In this document: positions 6,281 through 12,948 of the stretch, piece after piece
Layout of the letters: the number at the start of each line of letters is the position of its first letter
Numbering within the stretch: position 1 is the first letter of the stretch
DNA from: Pelagihabitans sp037969055
GTDB taxonomy: Bacteria > Bacteroidota > Bacteroidia > Flavobacteriales > Flavobacteriaceae
Length of the DNA: 14,146 bases
Direction of reading: 5' to 3'
Assembly: GCA_037969055.1 (NCBI GenBank)
Contig: JBBKWR010000228.1
Coordinates: 1 to 14,146 of the forward strand
Position numbers and translations under genes: made by a program
The notes under the pieces: generated by a model
Seen by the model: only the letters and a program-made list of their open reading frames with translations
What the model was told of the DNA's origin: nothing
Database searches by the model: none

Positions 6281-7638
6281 TAGTACGTTTCTTTCATCCA
6301 CTGATAAGGTTCCCGGTTCATCCAGAGTCCCCTTGTAAAATCGGGAAAGTCCTGGGGTTCGCCATTATTGGCTATGGAAGCCTCCGATAAGGGCGTCACC
6401 GCACTCCAAGCAGCTGCATCATAGGCATCCAAAGGCGGCGCTATTTTGGCCTTCGCGGATTCTATAAAGGAATTCAGGACAAAGAAATCCATCCCACCAT
6501 GGCCCGCATTTTCCGCATATTCACCGTATTTTTTCCAAAGCGGATGATCATATTTGGACAGCCAATCGGCATCTGAATCCCATTCGTGCGGCTTTGATTG
6601 CCCTTCGATATACAGCCGATCCCCGTCGTTTTCCCAAAGTCCATTGGCCCCTTGTACCCTAAACCCTAGGGAATAGGGTCTTGGCAAATTACAGTCATGT
6701 GTAATGATGATGGTCTCGCCGTTCGACGTGTCTATGGTGGTGGTGATCACATCCCCTTGTTTAAACTTTACCTTGGCATTGGGATGGTTCTCCCCCCCGA
6801 CAGTTACCACATAATTGTGGAGGCCAATGCCTTTGGAGGCATGCGAAGTGAGCGACACGAATCGGTTGCCGCGATTGATATCAGCCATGACGGCGATAGG
6901 TCCCAACCCGTGGGTAGGATAAACATCGGCATTTCTTTTTACGGAATGCTCGGTCCTCCATTTTGCTTCTGAACTTCCTTTTACTCCAAATTCGGCCCCT
7001 TTGCCATATTTAGTGGTGCCATCATTGAATTTAACCCCGCGAAGATCGTGTTGGTAGCCGCACCTAAAATGGACCAATTCCCCAAAAACATTTTGTTTTA
7101 CCATATTGAGTACTGCCAAAATATCCCGCCTGTAATTCACATTTTCCAAGATCATCATGTGAGTACCTGTCTGCTCGTGAGTATTCACGAGGTCCCAACA
7201 TTCTTCAATGGTATTGGAGGCCGAAACTTCTACCCCGGCGTATTTTCCTGCTTTCATGGCATCTACGGTCATACGGGAATGCCATAGCCAAGGCGTTGCT
7301 ATGATCACGGCATCTACATCTACCATGCCGAGTAAGTTCCTATAGTCGTACTCGTTACTCCCAAAGGTTTTTGGCGCCTTACCCCCTGCTTTGGAAATAA
7401 GGTCTTTGGCTATGGTTATCCGGGCCGGATCAATATCGCAGACCGCGGTAACGTTGATGTCTTTTCTATGCAGTAAATTTTCAAGATGGTTGGTACCACG
7501 TAATCCAGCGCCGATCAGCCCGACGTTCAACTTTTCATTTTTACTTACATCAAAGTTCGCGTAGGTAAATCTAGGGGCCAATGCCACGCCCGCGCCCAAA
7601 ACGGTAGAATTTTGGATAAATTTTCTTCTGGAATTCAT
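6280..7638 (-). CDS. GH109 family glycosidase, probable alpha-N-acetylgalactosaminidase
   Basis: 452-residue Tat-exported protein (SRRKFIQ at 3-9, hydrophobic stretch to about 27) of the Gfo/Idh/MocA fold. It closely resembles the Elizabethkingia alpha-N-acetylgalactosaminidase that founded GH109, an NAD-dependent retaining glycosidase. Shared blocks are GLIGAGLRG (40-48, NAD binding), TPWLWH (115-120), EECWDLV (145-151), ENVNYRRD (165-172), VFGELVH (184-190), GYQHDLR (194-200), SEAKWRT (223-229), YPTHGLGP (240-247), DINRGNR (253-259), GHGGMD near the C-terminus and IPDFT-like DFPDFT close to the end. EKP of the dehydrogenases is replaced by EVSAS (137-141), which fits a glycosidase rather than a dehydrogenase. 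It should cleave terminal alpha-GalNAc in the periplasm, though some GH109 members act on other HexNAc linkages. It is divergent from the nucleotidyltransferase-kinase pair, which could use its product. Confidence 0.93.
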   Translation of the reverse strand: MNSRRKFIQNSTVLGAGVALAPRFTYANFDVSKNEKLNVGLIGAGLRGTNHLENLLHRKDINVTAVCDIDPARITIAKDLISKAGGKAPKTFGSNEYDYRNLLGMVDVDAVIIATPWLWHSRMTVDAMKAGKYAGVEVSASNTIEECWDLVNTHEQTGTHMMILENVNYRRDILAVLNMVKQNVFGELVHFRCGYQHDLRGVKFNDGTTKYGKGAEFGVKGSSEAKWRTEHSVKRNADVYPTHGLGPIAVMADINRGNRFVSLTSHASKGIGLHNYVVTVGGENHPNAKVKFKQGDVITTTIDTSNGETIIITHDCNLPRPYSLGFRVQGANGLWENDGDRLYIEGQSKPHEWDSDADWLSKYDHPLWKKYGEYAENAGHGGMDFFVLNSFIESAKAKIAPPLDAYDAAAWSAVTPLSEASIANNGEPQDFPDFTRGLWMNREPYQWMKETY

Positions 7639-7671
7639 AAGGTGATTTTAATTTATTGGCGAATGATATTC

Positions 7672-7686
7672 ATTAGTAGTACTAAT
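7672..7686. promoter_or_regulatory. Palindrome in the divergent GH109 / nucleotidyltransferase region (candidate operator)
   Basis: ATTAGTA-G-TACTAAT is a perfect 7-bp inverted repeat around one base. GAAT-GAT-ATTC (7661-7671) adjoins it. The site lies 34-48 bp upstream of the GH109 start codon, just downstream of an AT-rich TATAATTT on the minus strand that could be its -7 region, a position suited to repression. No regulator gene is next to it. Confidence 0.4.
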
Positions 7687-7785
7687 ATTCAGGTTAAATT
7701 ATAAAAATCTTCATTAGCAGATGACATGGTTATCGCTTTTATTGGAATCTAGGACGAGATAAAACGATTTTTTGTCACAAAAGGC

Positions 7786-7793
7786 TATTTTTG
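7786..7793 (+). promoter_or_regulatory. Candidate -7 element for the nucleotidyltransferase-kinase unit
   Basis: TATTTTTG matches the Bacteroidetes -7 consensus TAnnTTTG exactly and ends 17 bp before the ATG at 7811, so the transcript would have a very short leader. A matching -33 TTG at the usual distance was not found (the nearest TTTG, 7771-7774, is too close), which lowers confidence. Confidence 0.4.
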
Positions 7794-7810
7794 CATCAAA
7801 ATAAAATGAA

Positions 7811-8695
7811 ATGACCTTATTACTTATGGCCGCGGGGAGTGGAAGCCGTTATGGAAAATTGAAACAATTCGACGATCTAGGACCCCATGGTGAATTTCTT
7901 ATGGAATTTGCTATCTATGATGCCCTCAAATTTGGCTTTGGCCACATTGTGGTCATCACCAAAAAAGAGAATGTTGCTTTTATTGAGGAACATTTGAAGG
8001 GCAGATTGCCCAAAGACATTAAACTGAATGTACTTGCCCAAGAAATTTCCGATCTTCCGGATGGCATAACTTTTACAGGGGAACGCCCAAAACCATGGGG
8101 TACCGCCCATGCGGTTTGGACGGCAAGGAAGGTCATAGATGGCCCGTTCTGTGTGATCAACGCTGATGATTTCTACGGTCAGGCCGCCTATGCCAATGCA
8201 GCTGCATTCATCAAAAAGCATCCTGCAGACGATCATTATGCCATAGTGGGATATACTTTGAAAGATACGCTCTCCCAACATGGGTCGGTCTCTAGAGGGG
8301 TATGCATGACGAATGGCGATGATCTTATCTCCGTTGAGGAACGATTGAAACTGGAACTAAAGGGCGATGCGATAGTGGATGCCGATACAGGACTCAAATT
8401 TACGGGGAACGAACTGGTGAGCATGAATTTTTGGGTGTGCAGACCTTCGATTTTTGCAGTTATCGAAAAAGAGTTCCGCGAATTTTTGGCGGATGAAAAC
8501 TTGATCAAGACCAGTGAATTGTACATTCCAAAAACCATACAAAAAATGTTGAAAGAGGGCACAGCAATGGTAAAAGTGGTTCCCGCACAAGACGAGTGGT
8601 TCGGGGTCACCTATGCCTCTGACCGCGAAACAGCAGTAGCAAGCCTGCAACTTAAAACTGATGAGGGACAATACAGTGCACCTTTATGGCCTTAA
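7811..8695 (+). CDS. Sugar-1-phosphate nucleotidyltransferase family protein
   Basis: 294-residue cytosolic enzyme of the NTP_transferase (GT-A-like) family, which couples a sugar 1-phosphate to an NTP and releases pyrophosphate. The N-terminal loop MAAGSGSRYG (6-15) is the G-x-G-T/S-R nucleotide-binding signature. KPWGTAHAV (94-102) is the usual base/sugar contact segment, and NADDFYG (117-123) holds the metal-binding Asp pair. No left-handed beta-helix acyltransferase domain follows, so it is not a GlmU. It is longer than MurU (about 220 residues), so MurNAc-1-phosphate specificity is less likely. Its last 10 bp overlap the start of the NahK-like kinase gene, which points to a shared pathway: the kinase makes a hexosamine 1-phosphate and this enzyme activates it. 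The preferred NTP (UTP expected) and sugar are not readable from the sequence. Confidence 0.9.
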   Translation: MTLLLMAAGSGSRYGKLKQFDDLGPHGEFLMEFAIYDALKFGFGHIVVITKKENVAFIEEHLKGRLPKDIKLNVLAQEISDLPDGITFTGERPKPWGTAHAVWTARKVIDGPFCVINADDFYGQAAYANAAAFIKKHPADDHYAIVGYTLKDTLSQHGSVSRGVCMTNGDDLISVEERLKLELKGDAIVDADTGLKFTGNELVSMNFWVCRPSIFAVIEKEFREFLADENLIKTSELYIPKTIQKMLKEGTAMVKVVPAQDEWFGVTYASDRETAVASLQLKTDEGQYSAPLWP

Positions 8696-9768
8696 TTAAT
8701 TTTTCCGACAAAGAACTCAAAAGCTTACTGGCGCATTTTGCCATTCCTGAAAAAGACTACTTTTTCCGGCCCCTGACCGATGGATATATCAACGATACCT
8801 TTTTGGTCTTGGACGGCAAACGGCCCCTATTTGTACTACAAAGGATAAACCATTTGGTGTTTCCGAATATCACCGGCTTGATGAATAATGTCCAGTACGC
8901 ATTGCACCACCTATCCAATGCAGGCTATCAAAGGATCAATTTGGTCGAAACCCGGAACGGCGGTGTTTTTCACGAACATCCAGGACCAAGTTATTGGCGC
9001 CTTATGTCCTATATTGATGGCAGTACCGCCTACAATACCACTCGAGACCCCCCTATCGCGAAAGAAGCTGGAAGTATCATAGGGAAATTCCACTTACTGT
9101 TGCAATCGGCCGACACCTCGGATTATGTTGATACCATACCCCGTTTTCACGATTTGGAGCTTAGAAAACAGCAATTTGATTCAGCTTTGTCAACAGCGGA
9201 TAAGGCTAAGCTTACCATTGCCCGGGAGGCCATCCAATTTGCAAAAGAAACCCTGAATAAACTGGAGAAAATGCATCAGGAATCTTTGCCGATAAGGGTC
9301 TGCCATAACGATACGAAGCTCAACAACATTCTATTCTCTAAAGAAACGGGAAAGGCACTTTGCCTCATCGACTTGGATACACTGATGAAGGGACATTTCC
9401 ATTTTGACTTCGGGGACGCCATTCGTACCATTGTGAACACAGCTCCAGAAGATGAAAAAGACCATAGCAAGATTACTTTTGAAAAGCCGCTTTTTGAGGC
9501 CTTCGTAGAAGGTTTGGCTTCCAATGGCCCATTGCTCTCCAAAGCGGAAATAAATGCCTTGCCCTTAGGGGCGATCTTGATGCCATTTTTACATGGCATA
9601 CGAGCCCTCACCGACTATCTAAATAATAATAGATATTATAAGGTGGCCTACGAAAACCAAAATTTAGATCGATGCCTTAGTCTTTTCGATTTTACTAAAA
9701 AGGCATTGCATCAGGTTGATTATATGTCTGAAGTAGTAAAACGCAAACTACGCGACCCAAAAAAATAG
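8686..9768 (+). CDS. NahK-like N-acetylhexosamine 1-kinase (APH-type phosphotransferase)
   Basis: 360-residue cytosolic kinase of the aminoglycoside phosphotransferase fold. It looks like Bifidobacterium N-acetylhexosamine 1-kinase (NahK), which phosphorylates GlcNAc/GalNAc at C1 after lacto-N-biose cleavage. The shared features are GYINDTF (33-39) in place of the glycine loop, FVLQRINHLVFP (49-60), MNNVQ (66-70), the catalytic CHNDTKLNNIL (206-216), the metal-binding IDLDT (228-232) with the LMKG that follows, FDFGDAIR (240-247) and EDEKDHSKI (255-263). The catalytic Asp of HND and the metal-binding Asp of IDLDT are intact. Related Bacteroidetes proteins have been labelled mucin-desulfating sulfatase MdsC, a label not supported by these kinase motifs. 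The start lies inside the end of the nucleotidyltransferase gene in another frame. Substrate could be GalNAc, GlcNAc or another hexosamine. Confidence 0.88.
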   Translation: MALINFSDKELKSLLAHFAIPEKDYFFRPLTDGYINDTFLVLDGKRPLFVLQRINHLVFPNITGLMNNVQYALHHLSNAGYQRINLVETRNGGVFHEHPGPSYWRLMSYIDGSTAYNTTRDPPIAKEAGSIIGKFHLLLQSADTSDYVDTIPRFHDLELRKQQFDSALSTADKAKLTIAREAIQFAKETLNKLEKMHQESLPIRVCHNDTKLNNILFSKETGKALCLIDLDTLMKGHFHFDFGDAIRTIVNTAPEDEKDHSKITFEKPLFEAFVEGLASNGPLLSKAEINALPLGAILMPFLHGIRALTDYLNNNRYYKVAYENQNLDRCLSLFDFTKKALHQVDYMSEVVKRKLRDPKK

Positions 9769-9848
9769 AGCTCTTAATTTTCTCCAATGGTAACTATTTG
9801 TAGCTTTAAGGGCGATTCGCAAGTTTTGTTTCAAATGTGACGGTGCAA

Positions 9849-9866
9849 AACGATATTGGCATCGTT
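9849..9866. promoter_or_regulatory. Interrupted inverted repeat upstream of the hydroxy-acid oxidase gene
   Basis: AACGAT-N6-ATCGTT is an 18-bp dyad 55 bp before the oxidase start codon, in a 152-bp gap otherwise without a clear promoter or terminator. It could be an operator. Six-base arms are short enough to arise by chance. Confidence 0.25.
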
Positions 9867-9920
9867 ACTTATTGATAGAAGTTAGCTCGGATCGCATTAA
9901 TTTAACCAACAAAACAGCAG

Positions 9921-11072
9921 ATGGCGCCCACCTATAATCCAAAATACCCCTCCATCGATGATCTTCGTACCCGTGCTGCATCGCGGATCCCAAAATTTGC
10001 CTTTGAATACCTCGACGGGGGTTGCAATGAAGATATAAATTTGGCGCGCAACACTTCGGATATCAGGGAAGTGGAACTCTGTCCCCAATACCTGACCCCC
10101 TTTCACGGATCTAGTATGAAGACGGAACTTTTCGGGCATAACTACGATGCCCCATTTGGAATTGCACCGGTAGGACTGCAAGGATTAATGTGGCCCAATT
10201 CGGGGGAGATCTTGGCCAAAGCGGCTTTTGAGCACAATATTCCCTTTATATTAAGTACCGTAACCACGACAAGCATAGAAAGGGCCAGCGAATTGACCGA
10301 AGGCAGGGCATGGTTTCAGCTTTATCATCCCACTGAAGATCGCTTAAGGGATGACATTCTAAGGCGCGCTCAAGCTGCCGAATGTCCCGTACTGGTCTTG
10401 CTCTGCGATGTCCCTACCTTTGGTTTTAGACCAAGGGACATACGAAACGGACTCGCCATGCCACCGCGAATGACCCTTAAAAACATAGTTCAAATCTTAG
10501 CGAGGCCCCATTGGGCCCTCAAAACCCTTCAATACGGGCAACCCAATTTTGCCAATATACAACCTTATATGCCCAAAGGTCTGGATATGAGTGCGCTCGG
10601 AAAGTTTATGAACGAAACCTTTACCGGAAGACTCAACGAAGAGAAGATCAAACCCATCAGGGATATGTGGAAGGGTAAAATAATCTTAAAAGGCGTGGCC
10701 AGTATTGAAGATGCCGAACGGGCCTATCGTTTAGGCTTGGACGGAATGATCATCAGCAACCATGGGGGAAGGCAGTTGGATGCCGGGACCTCGACCATTA
10801 AACCTTTGCCCGAAATTGCCGCAGCCTATGGGGACAAGATGAAGGTGATGATGGACAGTGGACTTCGATCAGGACCAGACATCGCCAGGACCTTAGCCAG
10901 CGGCGCCGCCTTCACTTTTTTGGGAAGATCTTTTATGTACGGGGTCGCCGCTTTGGGCCCACAAGGCGGTAATCACACGATCAGCCTGTTAAAGGCCCAA
11001 TTACAACAGGTGATGGAGCAGGTTTGCTGTGAAAGGGTTGGCGATTTTCCAAAGCATTTGGTTCATAATTAA
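9921..11072 (+). CDS. FMN-dependent alpha-hydroxy-acid oxidase/dehydrogenase (LldD/glycolate oxidase family)
   Basis: 383-residue TIM-barrel flavoprotein that oxidises an L-2-hydroxy acid (lactate, glycolate, mandelate or similar) to the 2-oxo acid. Family residues can be lined up by eye with glycolate oxidase: Tyr30 in FEYLDGG (28-34), Tyr135 in WFQLY (131-135), Asp163 in LCDVPTFG (161-168), Lys257 in ILKGV (255-259), and His281 and Arg284 in SNHGGRQLD (279-287). The FMN-phosphate loop is DSGLRSGPD (312-320), followed by GRSFMYG (335-341). All active-site residues appear present. There is no signal peptide, so it is cytosolic or peripheral at the membrane; the electron acceptor is unknown. 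The usual T-V-D-T-P at the Asp is C-D-V-P here, a mild divergence. The gene stands apart from the kinase gene (152-bp gap), so membership in the same operon is uncertain. Confidence 0.92.
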   Translation: MAPTYNPKYPSIDDLRTRAASRIPKFAFEYLDGGCNEDINLARNTSDIREVELCPQYLTPFHGSSMKTELFGHNYDAPFGIAPVGLQGLMWPNSGEILAKAAFEHNIPFILSTVTTTSIERASELTEGRAWFQLYHPTEDRLRDDILRRAQAAECPVLVLLCDVPTFGFRPRDIRNGLAMPPRMTLKNIVQILARPHWALKTLQYGQPNFANIQPYMPKGLDMSALGKFMNETFTGRLNEEKIKPIRDMWKGKIILKGVASIEDAERAYRLGLDGMIISNHGGRQLDAGTSTIKPLPEIAAAYGDKMKVMMDSGLRSGPDIARTLASGAAFTFLGRSFMYGVAALGPQGGNHTISLLKAQLQQVMEQVCCERVGDFPKHLVHN

Positions 11073-11092
11073 CTTGCCCACTTCATTCATTC

Positions 11093-11119
11093 TTAATAAA
11101 TATTTAATAAATATTTAAC
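11093..11119. repeat. Two overlapping copies of an AT-rich 15-mer, upstream of the MarR operator
   Basis: TTAATAAATATTTAA occurs at 11093-11107 and again at 11104-11118, offset by 11 bp (about one helical turn), with the second copy running into the MarR palindrome. The same element plus one base (TTAATAAATATTTAAC) recurs at 11693-11708 before the efflux genes. It may be an UP-like or regulator-contact element. Confidence 0.6.
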
Positions 11120-11144
11120 ATTAGTTGCATATGCAACTAATGTT
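11117..11144. promoter_or_regulatory. 28-bp perfect palindrome, probable MarR operator
   Basis: AACATTAGTTGCAT followed by its exact reverse complement, with no spacer and no mismatch. The core GTTGCATATGCAAC is of the type bound by MarR-family dimers. It sits 22 bp before the MarR coding start and just upstream of a TAATTTTA -7-like element (11153-11160), so a bound dimer would cover the -33 region and repress the gene. It is an unusually perfect site and is most simply the autoregulatory operator of the adjacent regulator. Confidence 0.82.
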
Positions 11145-11165
11145 GTTTTCTCTAATTTTACCGCC

Positions 11166-11630
11166 TTGGAAACAAAAGAGACTTCGATAGATTTTGAAAC
11201 CTCCATTGGGTTATGGATTGGAATGACCACAAAAATAGTGGACTACCATCTTGCGGAGGCCATTCATTGCCAAGGGTTGGACCTGAGCAAGGAACAGATG
11301 ATCATCTTGAAAAAGTTATATGAACAAGATGGGCTTCATCAGAACGAATTGGCGCATCTCACCTTTCGCGACAAGTCTTCCCTGGCAAGGCTCTTGTCTA
11401 AAATGGAACGGAAGAAATATATTTTTCGCGAACAGAGTGCAGACGACAAAAGGGCCAATGAGGTGTTCTTGACTCCATTGGGAAGGCAGGTTTACCAAAA
11501 AACACGTCCGATCATTAAAGAACTGATCGATAGGATGGAGCAGAACCTTTCTGACAAGGAAAAACAGCAAGTAATCGAAATTTTAAAAAAAGTACAGCAA
11601 AATTTTTTGATCGAACACAAGCCCGCATAA
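11166..11630 (+). CDS. MarR family transcriptional regulator
   Basis: 154 residues, the normal size for a MarR dimer subunit. The N-terminal dimerisation helix is about 10-33. A winged helix-turn-helix follows: LSKEQMIILKKL (40-51), QNELAHLT (59-66), recognition helix DKSSLARLLSKMERK (69-83) and wing REQSADDKRANEVFLT (88-103). A C-terminal dimerisation helix pair completes the fold. The start is a TTG at 11166; the next in-frame ATG (11223) would remove most of the first helix, so the TTG is preferred. The gene lies directly after a 28-bp palindrome and directly before an RND adaptor and pump on the same strand, the classic layout of a ligand-responsive repressor of an efflux operon. The ligand is unknown; MarR proteins commonly respond to phenolic compounds, drugs or oxidants. 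Confidence 0.92.
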   Translation: METKETSIDFETSIGLWIGMTTKIVDYHLAEAIHCQGLDLSKEQMIILKKLYEQDGLHQNELAHLTFRDKSSLARLLSKMERKKYIFREQSADDKRANEVFLTPLGRQVYQKTRPIIKELIDRMEQNLSDKEKQQVIEILKKVQQNFLIEHKPA

Positions 11631-11692
11631 CCCGCTGAAGTCAATAAATGCAATTTGTGTAAGCTTGGGCAAAATTGGAACCCATGTATTTT

Positions 11693-11708
11693 TTAATAAA
11701 TATTTAAC
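11693..11708. repeat. Third copy of the AT-rich element, upstream of the efflux genes
   Basis: TTAATAAATATTTAAC is identical over 16 bp to 11104-11119 in front of the marR gene. It lies 110 bp before the adaptor start codon. A second 28-bp palindrome is not present here, so if the MarR protein acts at this place it must use a weaker site. Confidence 0.65.
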
Positions 11709-11745
11709 TAGAACCGCTTAAACCATGACCTTATTTTTTAGTCGA

Positions 11746-11761
11746 ATACGCAGGCGCGTAT
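11746..11761. promoter_or_regulatory. GC-rich inverted repeat upstream of the efflux genes
   Basis: ATACGC-AGGC-GCGTAT is a 6-bp dyad with a 4-base centre, followed by a further ACGCGT. It is notable in an AT-rich 187-bp gap and could be an operator or a small hairpin. A -7-like TATAATTG (11782-11789, one mismatch to TAnnTTTG) lies 20 bp further on, with no obvious -33 partner. Confidence 0.3.
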
Positions 11762-11817
11762 AACGCGTGAATCGTATCCCCTATAATTGAAGCAATCCGA
11801 ATTACATAAACCACCTT

Positions 11818-12948
11818 ATGAGAAAAATAATTTTAGCAGTACTTGGTATTGTATTGATAATCGGCTCCATCTTTTTGGCACAAGTTATCATTGACAGTAA
11901 AACCGCATTTAAGCCAAGGGCCGATAAAGTGGTAAAAACAGTTTTTACCCAAGTTGTCCAAAACGGCATGGTGCCCATTGTGGTGCCCGCGAACGGAAGC
12001 CTAATGGCCAAAAGCCGGGTTGAATTATATGCAGAGGTCCAGGGAGTGTTTAGGGGCGGCAACAAATTGTTCAAGGCTGGTCAAACTTTTAAAAAAGGGG
12101 AAACAATAATCCGAATCGACGCCTCTGAATATTCTGCCAGTGTGCAATCGGCCAAAAGCAATCTATATAACCTATTGACCTCGATCATGCCGGACCTTCG
12201 CTTGGACTATCCGGAAATTTTCCCCAAGTGGGAGGCCTATCTCAATGGATTTGACATGAATGCCAGTACACCAGACCTACCCGAAATGGCATCCGAAAAA
12301 GAGAAGTTCTTTATCAGTGGACGTGGCATACTGACCAGCTATTACAATATCAGAAACTTGGAACAGCGGCTTTCGAAATATAGAATTTCAGCCCCTTTTG
12401 ATGGGGTGCTTACCGAGGCTGTTGTCACCGAAGGAACCTTGATCAGGGTGGGGCAAAAACTCGGTGAGTTCATAGACACAGATGTCTACGAGTTGGAGGT
12501 TGCCGTTGGCAAAGCTTTTAGTGATCTTTTAAAAATCGGTGAAAGCGTAACGCTCACCAATTTGGAAAAGACAAAGACCTATACTGGTAAGGTAGCCAGG
12601 ATCAATGGCAGTGTAGACCAAGCCTCCCAGACCATTAAGGCCTATATTGAAGTGGTTGACAATACGCTCAGGGAGGGAATGTACCTAGAGGCCAACCTAG
12701 ATGCCAGGAAAGAAGAGAATGCCATCGAAATTGATCGGAGCTTGCTATTGGAGAACGACAAAATTTTTGTGGTGCGCGATACCGTTTTAGACCTCATCGA
12801 TGTAAAACCGGTCTATTTTTCCGATAAACGTGTGGTCTTGAAAGAAGTGCCCGACGGGACGGTAATCATGGCCAAGCCTTTGATAGGTGCCTATACGGGC
12901 ATGGCCGTAAAAGTATTTGAAGAAAACACCACTAACAACAAGGGATAA
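11818..12948 (+). CDS. RND efflux periplasmic adaptor (HlyD/AcrA membrane-fusion family)
   Basis: 376-residue adaptor that would link an inner-membrane RND pump to an outer-membrane channel across the periplasm. An N-terminal signal-anchor (IILAVLGIVLIIGSIFLA, 4-21) has no lipobox Cys, so it is probably anchored by this helix. The two halves of the lipoyl-like barrel-sandwich domain are about 52-105 (with FKKGETIIRIDASEY at 91-105) and 187-222 (SAPFDGVLTEAVVTEGTLI, 191-209). Between them is an interrupted helical hairpin with a proline- and tyrosine-rich insert around 125-158. The beta-barrel (about 224-297) and membrane-proximal domain follow. The stop codon overlaps the ATG of the pump gene by one base (TAATG), showing translational coupling. 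The upstream MarR gene is the likely regulator. Substrate is unknown. Confidence 0.92.
   Translation: MRKIILAVLGIVLIIGSIFLAQVIIDSKTAFKPRADKVVKTVFTQVVQNGMVPIVVPANGSLMAKSRVELYAEVQGVFRGGNKLFKAGQTFKKGETIIRIDASEYSASVQSAKSNLYNLLTSIMPDLRLDYPEIFPKWEAYLNGFDMNASTPDLPEMASEKEKFFISGRGILTSYYNIRNLEQRLSKYRISAPFDGVLTEAVVTEGTLIRVGQKLGEFIDTDVYELEVAVGKAFSDLLKIGESVTLTNLEKTKTYTGKVARINGSVDQASQTIKAYIEVVDNTLREGMYLEANLDARKEENAIEIDRSLLLENDKIFVVRDTVLDLIDVKPVYFSDKRVVLKEVPDGTVIMAKPLIGAYTGMAVKVFEENTTNNKG

Noticed and set aside
8686..9768. Sulfatase (MdsC) label for the kinase gene
   Set aside because: The protein has intact APH-type kinase motifs (HNDTKLNN, IDLDT) and no sulfatase signature.
7811..9768. AmgK-MurU peptidoglycan recycling pair
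   Set aside because: Gene order and chemistry are similar, but the nucleotidyltransferase is about 70 residues longer than MurU and the kinase matches NahK-specific motifs better. It remains an alternative, not the first choice.
9782..9840. Tiny open frame of about 17 codons before the hydroxy-acid oxidase
   Set aside because: Too short, no supporting features, and likely random.
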